A stretch of DNA of 64,000 nt, from positions 186,001 through 250,000 of the forward strand of contig NZ_PSSW01000003.1 in NCBI RefSeq assembly GCF_002933295.1, in the 5' to 3' direction. Shown piece by piece: positions 16,280 through 25,102 of this stretch. Within the stretch, counting starts at the first letter, position 1. Each line of letters begins with the position of its first letter. Source of the stretch: Marinobacter flavimaris (GTDB lineage Bacteria > Pseudomonadota > Gammaproteobacteria > Pseudomonadales > Oleiphilaceae). Under the pieces are notes generated by a model. It searched no databases and was not told where the DNA came from. It saw only the letters and a list, made by a program, of their open reading frames with translations. Position numbers and translations under genes: made by a program.

Positions 16280-17404
16280 TCAGGAGCGGAAGCCCCAGAC
16301 CAGGCTGAAGTCCATGGAAGGCATGACTTCCGGCTCTTCCAGGGACTGGATGCCGAAGTCCGGCTCGCTGGTGTCCCGCTCGAAGGTGCCGGTGTAACGG
16401 TTGCCACGGGGACCGAAAATGGCTTTCACGAACGGCCCCCGGGCCCGCACCGGCCGGCGGGTAACCACGCCCACTTCGTTGTTGTCGAGGCGTACCAGAA
16501 TGCCCGGCGGATACTCCCCGAGAATCTGCAGCAGGGCCTTGGGGATGGCCGGTCGGAACTTGCCGTCGGCCAGGTTGGCAATCAGCTTCCGGGCGTCGGC
16601 CACATTCATGCGCTGCCGGTAGGCCCGTTTGGTGATCATGGCCACGTAACGCTCTGCCAGCGCCAGGATTTCCGCTTCGGGCCGTATTTCGGTGCCACTC
16701 AGACCTTTCGGATAGCCGCTGCCGTCGGCCTGCTCGTGGTGTTGCGCAATGATGGTCAGCAGCAGCTTGTTGTCGATACCGGCGGCCTGCAGGGCCTGGA
16801 TGCTGCGTTCGGGGTGTTTGCGAATGACGCCGCGCTGTTCATCGTTCAGCACTGTATTGGACGCATTCAGCTTGTCGGCGATGGGCACGAGGGCAAGATT
16901 GGCGGTAAGGGCGGCAGCAGTCAGTACTGCAACTCGTTTCTCCTCCAGGCCGAATTGCCGGCCAATAAACTGGCAAAGAATGGCGTAAAACAGGATCTGT
17001 TCGTGAATGACCGGGCCGATTGAGTAGAGGTGAACCAGTGCCAGGGTTGCATCGGGTGATTCCGTGCATGTGCGCTCGATCATCCGGGCCAGGCCGAGCA
17101 GCCGTTTTTGGGCCGAGGGGTCGGAATCGGTAATGGCCTTCAGGGTTGCTTCGAGGGAATGGAGCAGATCCGGGTAATCGGCAAAGGGGTTCCTGTCCCG
17201 GGTATCCTCGAACGTTTCTTCCTGAGGGCGTTCGATTTTGCGAGGTTTGAATCGGCCGCGCTCGAACAATTGTTCCAGCTGGGAATCTGTCTGAATCACA
17301 TAGCCCTGGCGCAGAAGGATATTACCGTCTGCATCGTAGACGTCCCAGGGCAGGGGCCGGCCGATGGTCAGCGCCCCGGGCGCAATTCGGACAAGTTCGG
17401 TCAA
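16280..17404 (-). CDS. HD-GYP-like protein with altered HD site
   Basis: A 374-aa protein. The second half of an HD-GYP domain is intact: RKHPERSIQAL at about 196 and HHEQADGSGYPKGLSG at 222-237, matching the HHExxDGxGYP signature. The place where LLHDIGK normally stands reads AALTANLALVP (residues 164-174), so the His-Asp dyad that ligates the metals seems to be missing. The first His (His134, in VIHEQILFY) is kept. The N-terminal domain (1-60) resembles the beta-rich domain often found before such HD-GYP units. It may therefore bind c-di-GMP or a partner rather than hydrolyse it. It converges on fghA. Confidence 0.8.
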   Translation of the reverse strand: MTELVRIAPGALTIGRPLPWDVYDADGNILLRQGYVIQTDSQLEQLFERGRFKPRKIERPQEETFEDTRDRNPFADYPDLLHSLEATLKAITDSDPSAQKRLLGLARMIERTCTESPDATLALVHLYSIGPVIHEQILFYAILCQFIGRQFGLEEKRVAVLTAAALTANLALVPIADKLNASNTVLNDEQRGVIRKHPERSIQALQAAGIDNKLLLTIIAQHHEQADGSGYPKGLSGTEIRPEAEILALAERYVAMITKRAYRQRMNVADARKLIANLADGKFRPAIPKALLQILGEYPPGILVRLDNNEVGVVTRRPVRARGPFVKAIFGPRGNRYTGTFERDTSEPDFGIQSLEEPEVMPSMDFSLVWGFRS

Positions 17405-17550
17405 ATCAGGTGTCTCTGGTACAGGTTAATTGTGTCGCCAGTGTAACCCCGAATGCGGCTGGGGCTCCACTGGCGCGGGCTGGCTCTGGCCAGGAAGCAG
17501 TGTGGTTTTACCTGATTTTACCGCTGCCCCTGTTTCGGGAGGAAGAAAAA

Positions 17551-17634
17551 ATGAGCAAGCGTTCACACTTTGTCTTTTTTGATAGAGAATATGTAAAGAA
17601 TCGTTGTCCTTTAACGATCATTCAAATTGGTTGA
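17551..17634 (+). CDS. Candidate 27-residue small ORF upstream of the GGDEF gene
   Basis: MSKRSHFVFFDREYVKNRCP and seven more residues, preceded by a strong Shine-Dalgarno GGGAGGA about 7 nt before the ATG. It ends 47 bp before the diguanylate cyclase start, whose own ribosome binding site is weak. It could be a leader peptide, a small protein, or chance. The rest of the 277-bp gap (17405-17681) holds an imperfect hairpin (GCCAGTG at 17437, CACTGGC at 17468) and an AT-rich stretch; nothing else is recognised. Confidence 0.4.
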   Translation: MSKRSHFVFFDREYVKNRCPLTIIQIG

Positions 17635-17681
17635 GCTATTCTGGGATTCTGGATAGTACTTTTGTCGGACGAAAACGCTAA

Positions 17682-18692
17682 ATGCTCCATCGCCTCAAGA
17701 CCGATTTCCGATTATCGATCATCACCCTGCTGGGGGTGAGCGCGTTTCTGGGGATTACTCCATTTGCCGTGATGCGCTACCTGCAGGGAAATCTGCTGGC
17801 CGGACTGGTGGATACAACGATTCTTCTCGGTATCTGCTCTGCGCTGGTCTATGCATGGGTAACCGGGGACACGCGACGAAGTGGCGTGGTTGTTGCCAGT
17901 GTTGCTTGTGGCGGCGCGGTCGTCGTGGGCATTGTGGTAGGCGAGCCGGGACTGTTCTGGTTATACCCGTGTCTTGTCGCTACCTTCTTTCTTGTTAATC
18001 CCAGGATTGCGGTAGCGCTGAACATTGTCTCGGTCATTGCTCTGATGGTTCATGGTGGGGCTTTCCGCTCTGATGTCCAGATGTGGTCGTTTGCTTCAAC
18101 GGCCTTTGTGGTCAGTGCCTGCGCCTACGTCTTTGCCCACAGGAACCACGATCAGCGGGAGCGTCTGGAGCATCTGGCAACGATCGATCCGCTGACCGGC
18201 ATCAAGAACCGGCGCTCAATGGATCAGGAGCTGGATCTGGCGGCAGCGAATGCCGAGCGTACCGGTTTGCCCTATGCCCTGGTCATGCTGGATATCGATC
18301 ATTTCAAGAAGATCAACGATGAGCATGGCCATGGCGTGGGCGATGGTGTCTTGACCGATCTGGTGGCGCTGCTGAAACAGAACACCCGCAAGTCAGACCA
18401 GCTGTTCCGGTACGGTGGCGAAGAATTCGTACTGCTCCTGCCGGGTGTCGATGGCATTGGCCTCAAGGCCGTGATGAACAACCTGCAACAGGTGCTGCGC
18501 AAATACATGAAGCACCCCGGCGGTTCGGTGACGGCGTCGTTCGGCGTGGCACTGCTCGAGCATGGCGAGAGCGTTGATAGCTGGCTGGCCCGGGCGGATG
18601 CGGCACTCTATGAGGCCAAGGAAGCTGGCCGGGATTGTGTTGTATTTGCCGATGCTCAGCGCACGCCGGAGCTTGCAGCCGAAACGGCCTGA
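17682..18692 (+). CDS. Membrane-bound diguanylate cyclase (GGDEF)
   Basis: Makes c-di-GMP from two GTP. Residues 1-155 hold five or six membrane helices with no recognised sensor domain. The GGDEF domain begins at IDPLTGIKNRRSM (169-180); metal-binding Asp in LDIDHFKKIND; active-site motif GGEEF at 245-249. RKSD at 236-239, five residues before GGEEF, fits the RxxD inhibitory site, so product inhibition is expected. The 3' end overlaps the converging MATE gene by 37 bp. Confidence 0.93.
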   Translation: MLHRLKTDFRLSIITLLGVSAFLGITPFAVMRYLQGNLLAGLVDTTILLGICSALVYAWVTGDTRRSGVVVASVACGGAVVVGIVVGEPGLFWLYPCLVATFFLVNPRIAVALNIVSVIALMVHGGAFRSDVQMWSFASTAFVVSACAYVFAHRNHDQRERLEHLATIDPLTGIKNRRSMDQELDLAAANAERTGLPYALVMLDIDHFKKINDEHGHGVGDGVLTDLVALLKQNTRKSDQLFRYGGEEFVLLLPGVDGIGLKAVMNNLQQVLRKYMKHPGGSVTASFGVALLEHGESVDSWLARADAALYEAKEAGRDCVVFADAQRTPELAAETA

Positions 18693-20077
18693 TCGCTATT
18701 GGGAGCAAACAGAAAGAGTCTGCACCCCAACAGAATGCTGGCAGATGCCAGGCCACCCGTGAGGCCTACCCAGAAGCCGGCAGCCCCCATGGCCGGCACC
18801 AGCCAGTCCATGAACGTCAGCACATACCCCAGTGGCATACCAACGCCCCAGAATGAAAACAGCATGATGAACATGGGAATCCGGGTGTCCTTGTAACCCC
18901 GCAAGGCGCTGATGCAGGTTACCTGGATAACATCGGCAATCTGGAACAGGGCCGCAAACATCAGAAGCCTCACGGTGACCGCCTGTACCTCGGTATCACT
19001 GGTATAGAGCGCTGCGATCTCCCGGGAGAATACAAACAGCAGTATTGCAAAAACCAGCGCTGTAGCAGCCGCCAGAATCAGTGAACTTCGGGAGATGAGG
19101 CGTGCGGTGGCGGGCGCCCGGGCACCGATAAGGAAGCTGACCCGGAGAGTCAGCGCCATACCGATGCTCAACGGCAGCATGAACAGTAGAGATACCACGT
19201 TCAGGGCAATCTGGTGCCCGGCCACCACCACCGGGCCAAGGGGTGCCAGAAACAGAGCAATGACCGAGAACAGGCTGGCCTCGACAAAGATGGTGAAGCC
19301 GATGGGCACGCCGATGCCGAGGATGTAGCGCATGCCTGCCAGATCCGGCTTCACCCAATCGGCAATCAGGTGAAACTGACGGTAAACCCGGCTTCGGTTC
19401 AGATACACGAGCAGTGCCGCTGCCGCGACACCGTTGGAAATGGATGTGGCCCAGCCACAACCGACACCGCCCATCGCAGGTAGCCCCAACTTGCCGTAGA
19501 TGAAGATGTAGTTCATCGGCAGATTGATCAGTGTGCTGAGTACAGAGAATGCCATGATCACGCGGGTGTGCCCGAGGCCATCGGTCAGGCCCCGTAGTGC
19601 CGTCATTAACAGCAGCGCCGGGATGCCCCAGGCAAAGGCGTTGAGGTAGCCCTGGGTGATACGTGCGGTATTGGCCTCCAGGTTCAGAAGCGCCAGCACC
19701 GGGTGCACGTGGGTCAGCAGCAGGATCATGATCACGGATCCGGCGGCGGCCAGGTAGAGCCCCTGCCAGGTTGCAGGCATGATTTTCCCCACCTCCCGGG
19801 CACCGTTGAAGCCGGAAATAATGGGCTGCAGTGCCCCCAGCATGCCCATGAAAAACAGGAACAGGGGCATCCACAGGCTGCTACCAATACCCACTGCCGC
19901 AAGATCCTCGGCACTCGCGTGGCCGGCCATGATGGTATCGATCACGCCGTTGGCCATCTGGGCCAGTTGGGCGATCAGGATCGGCCCGCCCAGAATGGCG
20001 AGGGTTCGCCACTCTGTCAGTGTTCTGGTGACCAGCGGCTGGCGGGGTTCCGGTAATGGCTGGTGGATCTCATCCAT
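18656..20077 (-). CDS. MATE-family multidrug efflux protein (NorM-like)
   Basis: A 473-aa inner-membrane exporter with 12 helices in two similar halves. Family marks: LGGPILIAQLAQMANGVIDTIMAGHAS in the first helices, LALLNLEANTARITQGYLNAFAWG, and the second-half repeat from FTIFVEASLFSV on. Likely a cation-coupled exporter of drugs or dyes by family. The last 37 bp overlap the converging diguanylate cyclase gene; both ends look intact. Confidence 0.92.
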   Translation of the reverse strand: MDEIHQPLPEPRQPLVTRTLTEWRTLAILGGPILIAQLAQMANGVIDTIMAGHASAEDLAAVGIGSSLWMPLFLFFMGMLGALQPIISGFNGAREVGKIMPATWQGLYLAAAGSVIMILLLTHVHPVLALLNLEANTARITQGYLNAFAWGIPALLLMTALRGLTDGLGHTRVIMAFSVLSTLINLPMNYIFIYGKLGLPAMGGVGCGWATSISNGVAAAALLVYLNRSRVYRQFHLIADWVKPDLAGMRYILGIGVPIGFTIFVEASLFSVIALFLAPLGPVVVAGHQIALNVVSLLFMLPLSIGMALTLRVSFLIGARAPATARLISRSSLILAAATALVFAILLFVFSREIAALYTSDTEVQAVTVRLLMFAALFQIADVIQVTCISALRGYKDTRIPMFIMLFSFWGVGMPLGYVLTFMDWLVPAMGAAGFWVGLTGGLASASILLGCRLFLFAPNSDQAVSAASSGVR

Positions 20078-20150
20078 GGGGTTTTATCCCGTGTTTCTGC
20101 ACTGCAAGTTTCTCCGAAAACCGTTAAAGTACGCGCCTTGATCACAACAG

Positions 20151-21035
20151 ATGGCAGTGGCGATGGGACTTCTGGTTTTTGTTACCGTTCTGTGGGCGTT
20201 TTCATTCAGTCTGATCGGCGAATTTCTGGCCGGCCAGGTGGACAGCGATTTTGCGGTGCTCAGCCGTGTGCTGCTCGGTGCCCTGGTCTTTCTGCCGTTC
20301 ACCCGTTGGCGGGGCGTGGCTTCCGGACAGAAGCTGGGTATTCTGGTTACCGGCATGCTGCAGTTCGGGATTACCTACCTCTGTCTGTACCGGTCCTTTA
20401 GCTACCTGACCGTCCCGGAAGTCCTGCTGTTCACGATTTTCACTCCGCTGTATGTGACCCTGCTTGATGACGCCCTGTTTCGCCGGTTTTCACCGGTGGC
20501 GCTCCTGGCTGCAGCCATCGCAACTGTCGGGGCGGGTATCATACGCTACGACGGGCTCAGTGAGGACTTCATTACCGGCTTCCTTTTGCTGCAGGTGGCG
20601 AATTTTACCTTTGCAGCCGGCCAGGTAGGTTACAAGCACGTGATGCAACACTACCAGAGTGATCTGCCGGGCTACCGAACCTTCGGCTATTTTTTCTTTG
20701 GCGCCCTGATTATTGCGTTGCCGTCCTTCCTGATATTCGGCAATGCCGAGAAGCTGCCGACCACACCGGTACAGTGGGGCATCCTGGCATGGCTGGGGCT
20801 TGCTGCCTCCGGCCTGGGTCTGTTCCTGTGGAATCGCGGTGCCTGTGTGGTTGACGCCGGCACCCTGGCTATCATGAACAATGCGTTGGTGCCTGCAGGC
20901 CTGATCGTCAACCTGCTGATCTGGAATCGCGATGCCGATTTGCTGAGGCTGGCGATTGGCGGTGGCGTGATTGCCTTCTCCCTCTGGGTAAACGCCCGCT
21001 TCCATCCCCGGGCCCGGCTGGCGGTTACGACATAA
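20151..21035 (+). CDS. EamA/DMT-family transporter
   Basis: A 294-aa protein with ten predicted helices as two EamA units: LLVFVTVLWAFSFSLIGEFLAG at the start and the second repeat from about GFLLLQVANFTFAAGQVGYK. The pattern is close to the CarO/RhaT-like drug/metabolite exporters (also the YedA/RarD type). Substrate unknown. The gene is divergent from the MATE gene, so the 73-bp gap holds both promoters. Confidence 0.85.
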   Translation: MAVAMGLLVFVTVLWAFSFSLIGEFLAGQVDSDFAVLSRVLLGALVFLPFTRWRGVASGQKLGILVTGMLQFGITYLCLYRSFSYLTVPEVLLFTIFTPLYVTLLDDALFRRFSPVALLAAAIATVGAGIIRYDGLSEDFITGFLLLQVANFTFAAGQVGYKHVMQHYQSDLPGYRTFGYFFFGALIIALPSFLIFGNAEKLPTTPVQWGILAWLGLAASGLGLFLWNRGACVVDAGTLAIMNNALVPAGLIVNLLIWNRDADLLRLAIGGGVIAFSLWVNARFHPRARLAVTT

Positions 21036-21187
21036 GTAACTGCACGCACTAAGGTTCCGCGAACCTCTGCCGTTACACTCCACATACGCAAGGTAACCTT
21101 TGATGAATATCAATGATATTCATCGGGGCTTACCCTTGTTTGCCCATATTTATCCCCGTGGTCAGCCCCGAGTCAGAAGGTCCGTTT

Positions 21188-22762
21188 ATGCGCAAGAATC
21201 TCCCGGTAACCCAGCGTGAAGTAAAAATGCGGAAAGGCGGTCGGTTGATTACTACCACGGACCTGAAAGGGGTGATCACCTACTGCAACGAAGAGTTTGT
21301 GGAAATCAGCGGTTTCTCCCGGGAAGAACTGGTTGGCCAGGCTCACAACATCATCCGCCATCCGGACATGCCCCAGGCCGTATTCAAGGATATGTGGGAT
21401 TACCTGAAGGCCGGCAAGGCCTGGATGGGTGTGGTGAAGAACCGGGCGAAGAGCGGCGACCATTACTGGGTCAGTGCTTACGTTACGCCGATCCGTGAGA
21501 ACGGCCAGATGGTGGGCTTCGAGTCGGTTCGGGTCGAGCCGACCCGCGAGCAGATCGCCAGGGCCGAGCGGCTGTATTCCAAGATCTCTGCCGGGAAGAT
21601 GACCTCATCCTTCAGCAATCGTGCCTTGTCGATGCTCCGTTCCGGCTGGCCATTCCTGGTGTCGCTGGTACTCAGCCTTGGTGCCCTCAAGATCAACCAA
21701 CCCTGGTTGGCAGCAGGCCTGATTGTTGTGGGTCACGCGCTAGGGTTCGGCCTCGTGTTCAACTCCCTGGCCGCTCGCTTGCGCAAGCTGCTGGACCTTC
21801 GCCCAGATGCCTTCCGGGATCCCATTGTTGCCCGTACCTACAGCGACGAACGCGGACTGTTCTCGCAGCTGTCGCTGTTGCTGGTCAGTGAAGAAGCCCG
21901 GGTTCGTACGGCCCTGGCGCGGATTGATGATCAGGCAGAACTGCTCTACGAGCAGGCGCGGGCTTCCCACGGCTATATCAGCGATGGCGCGGCGGCGATC
22001 GCCCGGCAGCGGGCGGAAACCGACCAGACTGCCTCGGCCATCAATGAAATGACCGCCTCAATCCAGGAAGTGGCCGAGTCGGTGACCAGTAACGCCCGTG
22101 AAGCCGAGGAGGCCAATCGTCTTGCGGGTGTGGGCAGCGACCGGAGCGCCGAAGCGCTGGTTGCGATTGAAGAGCTGGTAACCCGCGTAAATGGTATTGG
22201 TTCGACGATCAGCAAGCTGGGTGAGTCCACCAACAGCATCGGTGAAGCCGCCAACCTGATTTCCGAGATTGCCGAGCAAACCAACCTTCTGGCATTGAAC
22301 GCGGCTATCGAAGCGGCGCGTGCCGGTGAGCAGGGCCGGGGGTTTGCAGTGGTAGCGGATGAGGTGCGCTCACTGGCCCGCCGGACTCGGGAATCCACCG
22401 TGCGGATCCAGAACGTGATCGATGATTTCCGTCAGCAGGTGGACTCGGCGGTCCAGGCAACCCGGGACGGTGAGGCTGTTGCCGGTCAGGGCCTTGAAAA
22501 GGTGCGGGAGGCCGAGAACTCGCTGCGCGATATCGTGACCTCGATCCAGACCATTTCCGACAGCTTTATCAGTATGTCTGCGGCCTTTGAGGAGCAGAGC
22601 CAGGTGTCCGACGAGATCAATCGCCAGATTACCAATATTGCCGAGCTGGCCGATCATAGTGATGCCCAGGCCGACTCCGCCAAGCAGAGCAGTGACCGGC
22701 TCAGCGCCATGTCCCGTGGCCTGAAAGACCTGATAGCCAGGTTTATCAGCAAAAACGGCTAG
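21188..22762 (+). CDS. Aer-like methyl-accepting chemotaxis protein with PAS domain
   Basis: A 524-aa receptor. An N-terminal PAS domain (about residues 20-125: [44 protein letters not shown]) resembles the FAD-binding PAS of Aer. Then two hydrophobic segments form a membrane anchor hairpin with no periplasmic domain, then a HAMP-like link and the signalling domain with [20 protein letters not shown] and [15 protein letters not shown]. It probably senses redox or energy state from inside the cell. ATG 21188 has AAGG at proper spacing; the frame extends upstream to 21113 without ribosome binding site support. Confidence 0.9.
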   Translation: MRKNLPVTQREVKMRKGGRLITTTDLKGVITYCNEEFVEISGFSREELVGQAHNIIRHPDMPQAVFKDMWDYLKAGKAWMGVVKNRAKSGDHYWVSAYVTPIRENGQMVGFESVRVEPTREQIARAERLYSKISAGKMTSSFSNRALSMLRSGWPFLVSLVLSLGALKINQPWLAAGLIVVGHALGFGLVFNSLAARLRKLLDLRPDAFRDPIVARTYSDERGLFSQLSLLLVSEEARVRTALARIDDQAELLYEQARASHGYISDGAAAIARQRAETDQTASAINEMTASIQEVAESVTSNAREAEEANRLAGVGSDRSAEALVAIEELVTRVNGIGSTISKLGESTNSIGEAANLISEIAEQTNLLALNAAIEAARAGEQGRGFAVVADEVRSLARRTRESTVRIQNVIDDFRQQVDSAVQATRDGEAVAGQGLEKVREAENSLRDIVTSIQTISDSFISMSAAFEEQSQVSDEINRQITNIAELADHSDAQADSAKQSSDRLSAMSRGLKDLIARFISKNG

Positions 22763-22782
22763 TTAGCTTTAGCTTCCTTTTC

Positions 22783-22845
22783 CTCCCGCCGGACCAATCC
22801 GGACCGGGAGTGCGCCAGCACTGGCATCGACGCGCCAGTGCTGGC
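22783..22845. repeat. Two tandem hairpins between the chemoreceptor and NSS genes
   Basis: Hairpin 1 (22783-22810): CTCCCG and CCGGA pair with TCCGG and CGGGAG. Hairpin 2 (22814-22845): GCCAGCACTGGC and GCCAGTGCTGGC are exact inverted copies 8 nt apart. Neither is followed by a T run, so this is not a standard terminator; it may protect the 3' end of the receptor mRNA. Confidence 0.6.
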
Positions 22846-22928
22846 AGAATCCCGCCCCAATTGCCCCGGCAACGCCGTGGCTATCCCTTTTTGAAGACAT
22901 TCCTCAGCCAAAAGCACAGGAACACAAC

Positions 22929-24326
22929 ATGACTCAGTCCAACTCGGTTTCGGGCAACGGTTCAGGGGCCGCCCGTGGTCTCTGGTCTTCCCGGTTGGCG
23001 TTTATTCTGGCGGCAACCGGTTCGGCCGTCGGTCTCGGTAATATCTGGAAGTTCCCCTACGTTACCGGCGAAAACGGTGGTGGCGCCTTCGTGCTGGTTT
23101 ATCTGCTGTGTATCGCAGTGATCGGTATCCCCATCATGATGGCGGAAGTGTTTATCGGCCGGAATGGTCGACATAACCCCATCACCAGCATGCGGCTGGT
23201 GGCAGAGCGCAACCTCAGCGCGCCGGGCTGGCGGATCTCGGCCATCATCGGGATGATCGCGGCCTTTGTGATCCTCTCTTTCTACTCGGTGATCGGCGGC
23301 TGGGCAGCGTCCTATGTGGGACATGCCGCCATGGGCGACTTTACCGGTGGCACCGCAGACTCCATCGGTGAGTTGTTCGGCGGCCTGCTGGCCAGCCCCG
23401 GGCAGCTGCTGCTCTGGCACACGATCTTCATGGCGCTGGTTATTCTGGTGGTGTCTCAGGGACTGAAAGGAGGCCTGGAACGGGCCGTTACCATCCTGAT
23501 GCCGGCCCTGTTTCTGTTGCTGCTGGTGGCGGTAGGTTATGCCACCACGACAGGCCATTTTGGTGAGGCCGTCAGCTTCCTGTTTATGCCGGATTTTGGT
23601 GCCCTGACCATCAACGGGGTTCTGATCGCCCTTGGCCACGCCTTCTTTACCCTGAGCCTCGGTATGGCCATCATGATGGCCTACGGTTCCTATCTGGGTC
23701 GGGATGTGTCCATTGGTCGCACCGCTGTCAGCGTGGCCATCATGGATACCGTCGTCGCACTCCTGGCCGGTCTGGCCATTTTCCCGGTGGTGTTTGCCAA
23801 CGGTCTGGAAGCCGGTGCCGGTCCCGGACTGATTTTCCAGACCCTGCCGCTGGCCTTTGGCAATATGCCCATGGGCGGCCTGTTTGGCACCCTGTTCTTT
23901 ATCCTGCTGTTGTTCGCCGCCTGGACCTCCGGTATTTCCCTGCTGGAGCCGGTAGTTGAGTGGGTTGAGGAAAAAACCAGCCTGGCCCGTACAGGCAGTT
24001 CCATCCTTGTCGGTGTGCTCTGCTGGGCGCTGGGCATTGCTTCGATTCTGTCGCTGAATGTCTGGGCCGACGTCGCGCCGCTCGCCATGTTTGAGCGCTT
24101 CGAAGGCAAGACCATCTTTGACCTTCTGGACTTCTTCACAGCCAACGTGCTGCTGCCGCTCTCCGGTTTGCTGACGGCGGTATTTGTCGGCTGGTTCGTG
24201 GCCAAAGAGTCGCTGAAATCCGATCTGGCCCTTCAGGGAGGAGCCTTTACCCTCTGGTACAACCTGATCCGGTTCGTGACTCCCATCGCAGTTGCCATTG
24301 TGTTTGTTTATAACCTGATGTCGTGA
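22929..24326 (+). CDS. Sodium-dependent neurotransmitter-symporter (NSS) family transporter
   Basis: A 465-aa protein with 11-12 helices. The first helix reads SSRLAFILAATGSAVGLGNI followed by WKFPY, the sodium- and substrate-site signature of NSS proteins (LeuT, TnaT). GGGAFVLVYLLC and WTSGISLLEP are also typical. It should import an amino acid with sodium; which one is not readable. Shine-Dalgarno AGGA 7 nt upstream. A bidirectional terminator follows. Confidence 0.92.
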   Translation: MTQSNSVSGNGSGAARGLWSSRLAFILAATGSAVGLGNIWKFPYVTGENGGGAFVLVYLLCIAVIGIPIMMAEVFIGRNGRHNPITSMRLVAERNLSAPGWRISAIIGMIAAFVILSFYSVIGGWAASYVGHAAMGDFTGGTADSIGELFGGLLASPGQLLLWHTIFMALVILVVSQGLKGGLERAVTILMPALFLLLLVAVGYATTTGHFGEAVSFLFMPDFGALTINGVLIALGHAFFTLSLGMAIMMAYGSYLGRDVSIGRTAVSVAIMDTVVALLAGLAIFPVVFANGLEAGAGPGLIFQTLPLAFGNMPMGGLFGTLFFILLLFAAWTSGISLLEPVVEWVEEKTSLARTGSSILVGVLCWALGIASILSLNVWADVAPLAMFERFEGKTIFDLLDFFTANVLLPLSGLLTAVFVGWFVAKESLKSDLALQGGAFTLWYNLIRFVTPIAVAIVFVYNLMS

Positions 24327-24368
24327 TGCCTGCCTGAGCGGCCTGATGGCTGCTCGCGCACAAAAAAA

Positions 24369-24397
24369 GCCCGGCGGGTTAAACCGTCGGGCTTTTT
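24369..24397. terminator. Bidirectional rho-independent terminator
   Basis: Seven As, then GCCCGGCGG-N6-CCGTCGGGC (9 bp with one G-T pair), then TTTTT. It serves the NSS transporter gene on the plus strand and the hypothetical secreted protein gene ending at 24417 on the minus strand. Confidence 0.93.
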
Positions 24398-24416
24398 GTT
24401 TTTCGGCACTCGAGTA

Positions 24417-25001
24417 TCAGTAGTTGCCAGCTTCTCGGAGGGCATCAACATGGGGGCGAACCGCTTTTATGTCTGCCGGAGGCGCATTGCTGGCGCTCTG
24501 CATCGCGCCCATGGCGCCCTCCATCATCGCCCGCATCTGAGCTTTTTGCTGGGCGGTCATATTGGGATTGTTTTCAATCTCGGACATGGCCGCGTTCATT
24601 TCTTGCTGGGCTGCCGGGCTCTGCTGCTCCATCTCGATGGCCATCCAGGCCTGGAAGATCCGGTCGCCGGTTGCCGCCCACTCTTCAAGGCTACCGAAGC
24701 CGTGGTCCTGAACCAGATCCTCGAGCTGACCATAGGCCTGGTGACCTTCCAGCTCCTTCAGCGAATCGGAGAAAATGCGTGAGAAGTCGGGCATGGTGCC
24801 ATCGTTCTGGCTGTCCATGTCTTCACTCAGGTCCTCAAACTCAGGCTCCAGCTGTTCGGCAGCCTTCAGGCTGTCGATAAACGATGAGATGGTCTGGTCG
24901 GACAGGCCCTGGGCCTGGGTGCCCGCGGAGAACAATGCGAGCAGGGTAAACAGGGTGGTGATGACTGCAGTGTGGATTGATGCAGATAATGGGCCGCGCA
25001 T
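24417..25001 (-). CDS. Hypothetical secreted helical protein
   Basis: A 194-aa protein with a long signal peptide (MRGPLSASIHTAVITTLFTL..., cleavage near GTQAQG). The mature part is acidic and strongly helical, rich in Met, Gln and Glu (QQEMNAAMSEIENNPNMTAQ, AQMRAMMEGAMGAM), with no Cys and no domain I recognise. Methionine richness could suggest copper binding or just helix packing. It is followed downstream by the shared terminator. It sits beside but apart from the TRAP genes. Confidence 0.7.
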   Translation of the reverse strand: MRGPLSASIHTAVITTLFTLLALFSAGTQAQGLSDQTISSFIDSLKAAEQLEPEFEDLSEDMDSQNDGTMPDFSRIFSDSLKELEGHQAYGQLEDLVQDHGFGSLEEWAATGDRIFQAWMAIEMEQQSPAAQQEMNAAMSEIENNPNMTAQQKAQMRAMMEGAMGAMQSASNAPPADIKAVRPHVDALREAGNY

Positions 25002-25102
25002 AAGCGTCTCTCCTTGTGTTGGGCCCCGGATTCCTTATGCCGGGAGCCCTATGAGAGTAGCGCTTTCACGGATTCACTGCCAAATTTTTGCTGGGCCCAG
25101 GC

